The position numbers were made by a program, and so were the translations under genes. Of a DNA stretch of 64,000 bases, positions 57,669 through 64,000 are shown piece after piece. The stretch comes from Salinigranum rubrum (GTDB lineage: Archaea; Halobacteriota; Halobacteria; Halobacteriales; Haloferacaceae), in the NCBI RefSeq assembly GCF_002906575.1, contig NZ_CP026309.1, positions 434,001 through 498,000 of the forward strand, read 5' to 3'. The notes under the pieces are model-generated. The model was not told where the DNA came from, did no database searches, and was given only the letters and a program-made list of their open reading frames with translations. Position 1 is the first letter of the stretch; the number at the start of each line of letters is the position of its first letter.

Positions 57669-60359
57669 TCACTCCCGCCCCCCGCCGAGTCGGAAGTTCA
57701 CGATTTTAGACGGGCGCGACCGCGCCCGCAGCCAGTAGATCACGACCGCGCCCACGACCAAGAGCGCGAGCGGCATAGCCGTCGCGACACCCGCGCCCGC
57801 CTCACCCGCGAACGACACGAGTGCTTGCGCGATCCCCGCGACGAACGACGCGGGCGACAGCGTCTCGATCGCCAGCAGACCCACCAGACCGACTTCAGCA
57901 ATGAAGAGCGTCCGCAGCGAGATGATCGCCCCGTCACTCCCGAACTCTCGTGAGAGGAACCACACAGCAGCGAGCAACGCCGCTGCGAACGCGATAAACA
58001 GCGCGTTCCCTGGAGTCGCCTTCGCCCCGCCCCCGACGACGCCCGTGAACGTCGACGCCGGATCCCCGCCGCTCGACGAGCTTCCGTCGTCGTCGAGCTG
58101 GATCTGAAGGATCTCGTCGCTGTCGTCGTCGACGAGCGTCACCGGACTGTTCGCTTCCCCGCTGTCGCGAACGATCGCCTCAGTGTGGCTCCAGAGGATA
58201 TAGTTCGATCCCGTTGACGCCGACAAGTACGTGTACTCGACTTCGTCACCCGACGTCGATCCCGGATTCACAATGAACTCGGGTTCCGTCTGGCTCGGCT
58301 CCCGAACCCTCAGCTCGACGTCGCCCGTCTTTGCGTTCACCCGTACCGGGATCGTCGACACCCGCGCTTCCGACCCGCTGTCCGCGTTCGGAACGTGAAG
58401 CCGGTTGTATCCGTCCGACGTGACCTCCGAGTACGGATCCGCGTCAGACCACGTTTCATTATACAGGTAGTGAATCCGCTGCTCGTCGGGCGTTCCTCCG
58501 AGAGACAGATACGAGTCCGACGCCCACGAATCGAAGCGAACCCGCGAGTCGAGTCGGTTCCCCGACGTCGTCGGTTCCAGAACAGTGATCGATCCGTTCA
58601 CCGTCACGACCTTCTGTCCCGTCGTTCTCACCGCGACGTCGTCGCCAGCCGACACCGATCCCGTGTCGACCGTCAGCGTCGTGTTGTCGAGCGCGTAGTT
58701 CGACGAGCTGACCGAAGACCACGAACCACCATTCACCCGCGTCTCGATCGACTCGATCTCGACGACACCCTCATCGAACGGAATCGTCACCGACGTCGAC
58801 GCCCGATCCCCTGCGAACGTCTTCGAAACGTTGTACGACTGAGTCCACTTCGAACCCTCGTACGCCACCGACTGATCAGACGACGCGGTGTGCGTGTAAT
58901 TCATATCGACAGATCCGCCCGACGTCGTCACAGTCACACTATTCGTCCCGTTCTCGATGATGTGGGCCGGGAGATCGAAGCTCTTTGTCGTTCCATCACC
59001 CAGCAATCCCGCATGTGTCGCGACAGCCTCACCGTTTACAGACACCGCCGGATCAGCCGTCTGATATCGTTCCTCTACCCGAAGCGTCCAATCTAACGAT
59101 CCGCCCGACCCGCCGAAATCCAGCGTGTTCGATCCCTCCGACACGTCCAGAGTTCTCGACACTGTCTCACCATCGGAGAGCGTCCCGATCGTCGTCGTGT
59201 CACCGTTTGCGCTGACGTCGACGTTAGACGGAGCAGGACCGACCGCATCAACAGACGCATCAACCCGTGTTCCTGATCCGCCACCATCCTGATAGATGAA
59301 TTCGAACGTCGTCGTCCCGCTCGTCTGGTAGTCTGAAATGTCGACCGTCTCAGACCCTCTGTCGACGACGATACCGACATTATCAGCCACCAACGTTCCT
59401 TCACCATAGGTGCCATCCGCACCTTCGTCGACAGCGTATACGTCATATACAAAGTCGTTGTTGTCCGTATTCACCGCACCACCCGAGTTGTAGAAATCAA
59501 TCTCTAATTTATCCACCGTCCCAGGAGGATTACTAAACTCATATTCTACGTCCCAACTCTTTTCGAAATCATTGCTGTCCCCATTATCATACGACAGCGA
59601 ATGACCGACCTGTTCCACACGACCCGTCACTTCGATGTACGTCTCTCCCCCACCCGGAGCTTGCGGGTGAACGTTCCCACCTATCGACACCGACTCCGAT
59701 CCACCCGTTACCACTGATCCAGACAGATCGTCCCGAACGGTCGTCACGTCTCCCGTCAGATTCACCGACCCGTTCGATACCGAGTCGAGATCATCGACAC
59801 CATAAGTGAACTCGGTCCCGCTCGTCACGCCCGTCGATCTGATCTCGACGTCGCCAGAGAACGTTACCGTGTTCGTCGAGAAGTGCGGGACGTCAAACGA
59901 CAGCAACCCGCCCGTGTTCTCGACTTCAGACGTCCACTCGCTCCCGTCGTCGTGTGTCCCGTACACACGCTGGGGCGCGTATCCGAGCGCCCGCTTCATC
60001 GACTTCGCGTCGAGCGCGACCGTCCGCCCGCCCGCGTTCACGTCGTCACGGATCACGATCGCGAGATCACCCGATCCCACAACCGACCCGTTTTCCAGGT
60101 ACTCGTCCGCTCGATCCGGCGTCGTCACGATCACTTCCGTCGTCTCGGCGTGTGACGACGTCATAACCGACCCTTGGAGATCCGACGCCCGCAGCTGCGG
60201 ATCCGACCCGATCGCGAAGTCGTCCGACACGTTCGAGTCCGGGACCGTCACGAGTCCCGCCGGAATCGCGCCCGCAGGTGCGACCGGCAACACGACCGCG
60301 CTCGCGAGCACGAGCAGCGCCGCGATCACGCTCGCGTAATTATATCGCGCGTCAGACAT
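57669..60359 (-). CDS. 896-residue membrane-anchored surface protein (candidate spike or adhesin)
   Basis: N-terminal signal peptide SVIAALLVLASAVVLPVAPA (residues about 10-31). A long beta-rich ectodomain follows with many Asn-X-Ser/Thr sites and phrases such as TVTFSGDVEIRSTGVTSGTE and TRTLDVSEGSNTLDFGGSGG-like turns (SRTLDVSEGSNTLDFGG). The last 130 residues contain three hydrophobic helices (GNALFIAFAAALLAAVWFLS, TLFIAEVGLVGLLAIETL, ATAMPLALLVVGAVVIYWL) and a basic tail. Pleolipovirus spikes have one anchor and about 500 residues, so this is larger and different. Confidence 0.7.
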   Translation of the reverse strand: MSDARYNYASVIAALLVLASAVVLPVAPAGAIPAGLVTVPDSNVSDDFAIGSDPQLRASDLQGSVMTSSHAETTEVIVTTPDRADEYLENGSVVGSGDLAIVIRDDVNAGGRTVALDAKSMKRALGYAPQRVYGTHDDGSEWTSEVENTGGLLSFDVPHFSTNTVTFSGDVEIRSTGVTSGTEFTYGVDDLDSVSNGSVNLTGDVTTVRDDLSGSVVTGGSESVSIGGNVHPQAPGGGETYIEVTGRVEQVGHSLSYDNGDSNDFEKSWDVEYEFSNPPGTVDKLEIDFYNSGGAVNTDNNDFVYDVYAVDEGADGTYGEGTLVADNVGIVVDRGSETVDISDYQTSGTTTFEFIYQDGGGSGTRVDASVDAVGPAPSNVDVSANGDTTTIGTLSDGETVSRTLDVSEGSNTLDFGGSGGSLDWTLRVEERYQTADPAVSVNGEAVATHAGLLGDGTTKSFDLPAHIIENGTNSVTVTTSGGSVDMNYTHTASSDQSVAYEGSKWTQSYNVSKTFAGDRASTSVTIPFDEGVVEIESIETRVNGGSWSSVSSSNYALDNTTLTVDTGSVSAGDDVAVRTTGQKVVTVNGSITVLEPTTSGNRLDSRVRFDSWASDSYLSLGGTPDEQRIHYLYNETWSDADPYSEVTSDGYNRLHVPNADSGSEARVSTIPVRVNAKTGDVELRVREPSQTEPEFIVNPGSTSGDEVEYTYLSASTGSNYILWSHTEAIVRDSGEANSPVTLVDDDSDEILQIQLDDDGSSSSGGDPASTFTGVVGGGAKATPGNALFIAFAAALLAAVWFLSREFGSDGAIISLRTLFIAEVGLVGLLAIETLSPASFVAGIAQALVSFAGEAGAGVATAMPLALLVVGAVVIYWLRARSRPSKIVNFRLGGGRE

Positions 60360-60550
60360 ACGCGCACCTCCGAGCGAGCGCGATCATGAGTGAAAGGGGG
60401 GTCCCCCCCTCACCTGACCTTACGTATGCGCGCGCGTGGAACGGGTCGGGATTTTCGCGCCGGTCGATATCTCGGGGAATCGAGAGAAAATCGATCCGCC
60501 GACTCGACGCGCCGCTTCGAACTCGAGGAGCACCAGCGGACCCACCCCGA
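60360..60550 (-). other. Intergenic region between ATPase and surface-protein genes with a G/C hairpin
   Basis: 191 bp. GGGGGG-T-CCCCCC at 60396-60408, flanked by GTGA and TCAC, forms a perfect hairpin about 35 nt before the surface-protein start. Such a structure could end the upstream transcript or control the large downstream gene. Reads in this homopolymer may be unreliable. Confidence 0.5.
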
Positions 60551-61858
60551 TTACAGTGCATCCAGCGCCCCCTCCATCTCCGGGTAGCTGACCGCGATCT
60601 CCCCCACGAACTGATACCGTCGGTAGGGGTTCGCCCAGCTGATCGGACAGTAGTTCGTCGCGTTCCAGACCGCCGCCTGTCCCTTCGACATGGTCCGCGT
60701 GTACGACTCGGGGAGCGGGACGTCACCGATTCCCGACAGCCCCGAAGACGGGGTGGGCGTCTGCGGCATCGTCGCGAACCAGCGCGTCTTCTCCAGCACG
60801 TCCTCGTGAACCCGCTTCAGCGAGTGCGACAGCTGGATCACCGACCCGTTCTTCTTCCTCATCTTCCCGAGTCGCTTCGGATACTCGGTCACCTTCCGGT
60901 GCGTGTCGGAAGCGTCCGCCTCTGGATTCTTCGGACATAGGTCACCGAACTCGTCGATCACCAGCGTCGTCGGGTGAAGGAAGACGTCGCGTCGAGCACG
61001 AACCTCCAGCAGCGCGTGAGTGAAGTCCCGCAGCGGAGTGACGTCCGCCGGTTCGTCCGCTTCCCACGCCGTGTTAAACGCCGATAGCGTCAACTTCTCA
61101 CACTCGCGAAACTTCGGATCCGGGAAGACGCCGTAGATCCCACCAGGAACCACCTTCTCGAACAGATCGACAGGATCCGAGTAACGGATCACGTCGCGGA
61201 AGACGTCGTCGAGCGCGATCGAGATCGACGGCAGCGCGTAGTCTTTCGGCTTCGCCGTGACATCGATCTTCACGCCTTCTGGGACACACGCCGTCATCCA
61301 GGGTGCGACCGGAAGAACCTCCAGCTCGTCGAGCGTCAGACACCAGATCACCGTGTCGTTGTTCACTTCCGCGTTCCTGATCGTCCCGACGACGTTCGCG
61401 AACGACGTCTTTCCCTTCCCCGGCTTCGCGTGTGCGTGGATCTCGCGCCCGCCGTCCGACAGCAGCTCCAAGATACGCTCGTTCCCGTCCTTCGCCAACC
61501 ACTCCATCACCTTCCGACGATTCCGGGGTGCGTCGTCGAAGTAGCCGAGATCCCCGCGTTCCAGCGCGTAGATCTCCGCGTCGTCGACATGGATCACCGC
61601 GTTCAGGTACGACGCCGGGAACTTGTACGCCGGGTGCTCGTCGCGCTCGGCGCGCTCCAGCACCTTCCAGAACGGCTTCATGCTGAAGTCCTTGTAGATC
61701 CGCTGACCGTCGTCGTGACGGTTGATCGAGTCGAACGACTGTCTCCCATTACGCGCGTGATAGACCGCCTGTCGGGACTTCTCCCACGGGGCGAAGTCGT
61801 CAGCGAGCAGCTGACGAACGCGCTCTTCACCCGTCTGTTGGCTTTGTGCTTGGCTCAT
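60551..61858 (-). CDS. P-loop ATPase of the element, possible packaging or assembly motor
   Basis: 435 residues. Walker A AKPGKGKT at 144-151 and Walker B TTLVIDEFGDL near 310-325. Between them LDDVFRDVIRYSDPVDLFEK, after them RLGKMRKKNGSVIQLSHSLK, a sensor-like region. Relations to FtsK/HerA or VirB4-type motors are plausible. Haloarchaeal pleolipoviruses and other membrane-containing viruses carry one such conserved NTPase. Its start overlaps the 61855-62598 stop by 4 nt. Confidence 0.75.
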   Translation of the reverse strand: MSQAQSQQTGEERVRQLLADDFAPWEKSRQAVYHARNGRQSFDSINRHDDGQRIYKDFSMKPFWKVLERAERDEHPAYKFPASYLNAVIHVDDAEIYALERGDLGYFDDAPRNRRKVMEWLAKDGNERILELLSDGGREIHAHAKPGKGKTSFANVVGTIRNAEVNNDTVIWCLTLDELEVLPVAPWMTACVPEGVKIDVTAKPKDYALPSISIALDDVFRDVIRYSDPVDLFEKVVPGGIYGVFPDPKFRECEKLTLSAFNTAWEADEPADVTPLRDFTHALLEVRARRDVFLHPTTLVIDEFGDLCPKNPEADASDTHRKVTEYPKRLGKMRKKNGSVIQLSHSLKRVHEDVLEKTRWFATMPQTPTPSSGLSGIGDVPLPESYTRTMSKGQAAVWNATNYCPISWANPYRRYQFVGEIAVSYPEMEGALDAL

Positions 61859-62598
61859 GTATCCAGTGGTCCGTGAGTCACCCTGTCCTCCTCGACAGCC
61901 TCACGGGACGCTGTCGCCGTCTCTCTGATCGAGCGGTTCATCACCGAGATCACGTCTTCCGCCAGCAGCAGGTGAAGCGACGGACTCGACGGATCTCCCA
62001 GCAACGCCGACCTCCAGAACAGATCCCACATCGCGGATCGCGAGATCCCGCCGTCGACGCCCTTCGTCGAGCGGATCACTCCGCGTACCCACGACGAGAT
62101 CTCGTCGTGTGACTGAAGCCCGCCCGGGTTCCCGTCCCGACCGAGCACCCGCTTCAGCGACCCTCGCTGTCGACGAACCAGATCGTCGAGCGCCGGGCGC
62201 ATTGCGAGATACCGCTGGGGTCCGTCGATCGACTCGTCGTCGGGGTGCTCTTGTGCGAACTCCCCCAGCAGCTGCATCGCGTCACGACACGCCGTCAGCA
62301 GCTGATCGTCCCCGATCATCTGTCTCTCGCGACGAGCGCGCTGATCGTCCGGGGCGTACTTCGTCGCCCGACCGCGCTCGCAATCGTCGTCGAGCAGCGC
62401 CGCGACTCGATACCGATCCCCCAGCAGCTCCCGGGACCACGAGTCGGGGAGCTGACCCAGCGTCCGAACGTGAGCTTTGTGACACCACAGAACGACGTCG
62501 ACGCGCGACGAGAACCCCGCTTCCAGATCCTCGTACAACACGCGCTGATCCGCCGCCAGCGTGTCGAGCGCCGGGACTGGATCAGTCACCGCCGTCAC
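61855..62598 (-). CDS. Element protein of unknown function
   Basis: 247 residues from GTG or ATG at 62598 (MTAVTDPVPALDTLAADQRV). Soluble and mostly helical: LYEDLEAGFSSRVDVVLWCH, DDQRARRERQMIGDDQLLTA, GGISRSAMWDLFWRSALLGD. No motif recognised. It overlaps its upstream neighbour by 17 nt and the ATPase by 4 nt, so the three form one operon. Confidence 0.6.
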   Translation of the reverse strand: MTAVTDPVPALDTLAADQRVLYEDLEAGFSSRVDVVLWCHKAHVRTLGQLPDSWSRELLGDRYRVAALLDDDCERGRATKYAPDDQRARRERQMIGDDQLLTACRDAMQLLGEFAQEHPDDESIDGPQRYLAMRPALDDLVRRQRGSLKRVLGRDGNPGGLQSHDEISSWVRGVIRSTKGVDGGISRSAMWDLFWRSALLGDPSSPSLHLLLAEDVISVMNRSIRETATASREAVEEDRVTHGPLDT

Positions 62599-64000
62599 CT
62601 CGCAGCGCCTTCCAGTCGCTCTTCTGTCCGTCCTGAGATCCGATCGGTGACGGATCGTCCCCGCCCCCCGACAGCAGCCGGTCTATGCGCTCGCGCGATT
62701 GGCTGATGTACGCTTCCGCGATATCCAGCCCCCGCTCCGCAGCGTCCGCTTCGAGATCCGCGATCGCTTCTTCCAGCTGTCCGAATGTCGTTGCTACCGT
62801 GTGCTCGCGCGTCTCGGTGATTCTCGACGCCTTCGCGGGCGTCGTGTGAACCGCCGACGGGACGAACGTCGCGCTCCCGTCGTCGAGCTGCGCGAGCGAC
62901 ACCAGCAGCGGGACCGTCCCGATCGCGATCCCCGTGATCAGATCACCAACGAGCGACGTCGCGACGAGCGACCCGACTCCGAAGAAGAGGATCGCCTTCG
63001 AGATCCGATCCCGATCCCACGTCTCGACTTCGACGACTTCCCCGCCGTCTGTCTCGACGCCGTCCGCCGTCGCGGGCGAGTGCTCGACCGTCTTCCGCAG
63101 CGACGACGTCGAGATCTCCAGCGCCGGCCACTCTATCGAGATCATCTCATCGACGTACAACTTCTCGTCTTCAGCGTCCCCACGGTACTCGACGCGCGTC
63201 TGTAGCTCGCTCGTCGGAATCGTCGGGGGCTTCGCACCCAGCAGCACGATCAACCAGTGACGAAGCGACCCCGACGGCAGGATCGCCGTCGTTCCGTCGT
63301 CACGCTCGACCATGTTGTACGTCCGACCCCGCTCGTACTCGATATCGTGAACCGTCTTCCCCAGCGCGTTCTCTACCTTCTCGGTCAGCAGCTGCTCGAC
63401 CCGCACCTTCCGCGACGGATCGAAGTACTCGACAGCCGCGAAGAACGCCAGCACGACAGGGATCAACCCCAGCACGATCGGGAGCGTCACGATTATCTCC
63501 GCCATCTTCCCGAGCGCGAAGTACCCCGCGAAGTACATCACGAGTCCCCCGACGATCACGTACCACATGGCACCCTTCCCGGGACCCCGCCCCGTCTTCT
63601 TCAGCGTCTTCACCGCCGCGCCGATCGCGACGGGAACACCGATCACGACGACGCCGAAAAACATCTTCAGGAACCACGGCAGGAACGATCCCCACGTGTT
63701 CCCGAAGGGCGTCTGTGACGCTGTCGCGACGGTGTGCTGCTCGAACACCCACCGAGCTTCAGGGTACTCCTCGATCCACATCGTCACCATGCGCGGATCT
63801 TCAGCCGTCGGCAGACCGACCTCAATTCGATCCGCCGCGCCCGTCAACTCGACTTCCTTCACCGTCTCAGTCACGTTCGCGGCGTACTGCTCGCGCGTCG
63901 TCGATCCGTTTTCAGTCTCGATCGTCCGCGTCTTCTGCTCCCAGGTGACGACGTGAACGTGAACCGTCTCGGACTCCGCGCCCTTCGTCCGCGTCGTGTG
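62582..64000 (-). CDS. Large polytopic membrane protein of the element, 5' end outside the window
   Basis: The frame stays open to base 64000, so the GTG at 63874 is probably internal. About 473 residues are seen. It has an extracytoplasmic N-terminal part (VHVHVVTWEQKTRTIETENG), then two close helix pairs (WGSFLPWFLKMFFGVVVIGV and MWYVIVGGLVMYFAGYFALG, about IVLGLIPVVLAFFAAVEYFD). A cytoplasmic domain with SLRHWLIVLLGAKPPTIPTS follows, then one more pair (ILFFGVGSLVATSLVGDLIT) and a helical tail with QLEEAIADLEADAAERGLDI. No family recognised. Confidence 0.65.
   Translation of the reverse strand, partial: HTTRTKGAESETVHVHVVTWEQKTRTIETENGSTTREQYAANVTETVKEVELTGAADRIEVGLPTAEDPRMVTMWIEEYPEARWVFEQHTVATASQTPFGNTWGSFLPWFLKMFFGVVVIGVPVAIGAAVKTLKKTGRGPGKGAMWYVIVGGLVMYFAGYFALGKMAEIIVTLPIVLGLIPVVLAFFAAVEYFDPSRKVRVEQLLTEKVENALGKTVHDIEYERGRTYNMVERDDGTTAILPSGSLRHWLIVLLGAKPPTIPTSELQTRVEYRGDAEDEKLYVDEMISIEWPALEISTSSLRKTVEHSPATADGVETDGGEVVEVETWDRDRISKAILFFGVGSLVATSLVGDLITGIAIGTVPLLVSLAQLDDGSATFVPSAVHTTPAKASRITETREHTVATTFGQLEEAIADLEADAAERGLDIAEAYISQSRERIDRLLSGGGDDPSPIGSQDGQKSDWKALRGDGGD

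Larger units (their letters stand above)
53833..64000. mobile_element. Integrated virus-like element behind tRNA-Met, right end outside the window
   Basis: Everything after the tRNA-Met 3' end looks foreign. There is a compact plus-strand operon (54008-56341), an AT-rich single gene (56679-57371), then a minus-strand block (57416-64000) with membrane and surface proteins and one P-loop ATPase. Codon ends use GAT, CAG and TCG differently from the chromosome. No metabolic genes occur. No integrase or second att site is visible, so these should lie beyond 64000. Pleolipovirus (SNJ2-like) or spindle-virus relationship is possible. Confidence 0.75.

Noticed and set aside
53833-64000. Integrase or CRISPR array in the element
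   Set aside because: No tyrosine or serine recombinase motifs and no regularly spaced repeats were found in the visible part.

Overview
The window is chromosomal DNA of a halophilic archaeon of the class Halobacteria. The evidence is high GC, proteins very rich in Asp and Glu, split RNA polymerase subunits B' and B'', a duplicated-fold histone, paired CrcB proteins, leaderless-type promoters (TATA about 25-30 nt before the start codon), and gene neighbourhoods (gapII/pgk/gapI/rpl10e, azf, rpa/histone/deacetylase) like those of Haloferax relatives. I read about 66 protein genes, six tRNA genes, several repeats and part of one integrated element.

Layout. 1-2424: RNA polymerase genes rpoH-rpoB2-rpoB1 on the minus strand, rpoB1 cut by the left edge. 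2665-5938: tRNA-Asp, a MaoC hotdog protein, two overlapping fluoride channel genes and a HerA-like ATPase. 5959-12324: two protein-isoaspartate methyltransferase paralogues, a wHTH-methyltransferase, Thi4, a zinc finger protein and an M29 aminopeptidase. 12511-18410: central carbon genes (type II GAPDH, PGK, type I GAPDH), Hsp20, an ATP-grasp ligase and ribosomal protein L10e. 18411-30692: glutamine amidotransferase, NucS, an MFS transporter, surface protein, cold shock protein and a pentapeptide-repeat potassium channel. 30835-36232: a tight five-gene minus-strand operon built around a membrane-embedded aminopropyltransferase and a DUF2617-like protein. 36398-48925: mixed metabolism (peroxiredoxin, phenylacetate-CoA ligase, ABC exporter, MptD, Azf glucose-6-phosphate dehydrogenase) with tRNA-Phe, -Val and -Arg. 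49071-53435: RPA-like protein, histone, histone deacetylase and the CCA-adding enzyme. 53582-53832: tRNA-Asn and tRNA-Met. 53833-64000: an integrated virus-like element starting directly behind tRNA-Met and running off the right edge.

Three things stand out. (1) Four tRNA genes (Asp, Phe, Val, Arg) are each followed, about 125-160 bp downstream, by a copy of that same tRNA's own 3' end. Between tRNA and copy lie inverted T-arm copies and strong hairpins, and three of the four share a core resembling GCGAACGRAGYGAGCG. This looks like a family of very small tRNA-targeted elements or integration footprints. (2) The element behind tRNA-Met has a four-gene left operon, an AT-rich membrane-protein cargo gene, and a reverse-strand module: an 83-residue two-helix protein, an 896-residue membrane-anchored surface protein, a P-loop ATPase and a large polytopic protein. 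It looks like a provirus of enveloped or spindle type, with no integrase in view. (3) Four conserved genes (rpoB2, a methyltransferase, the aminopeptidase, cca) each carry a one-base loss at a G/C homopolymer, so the assembly probably has systematic homopolymer errors and these genes should not be called pseudogenes.

A probable 263-bp MITE with 19-bp terminal inverted repeats lies at 18591-18853, and related single ends lie at about 2954 and 11201.
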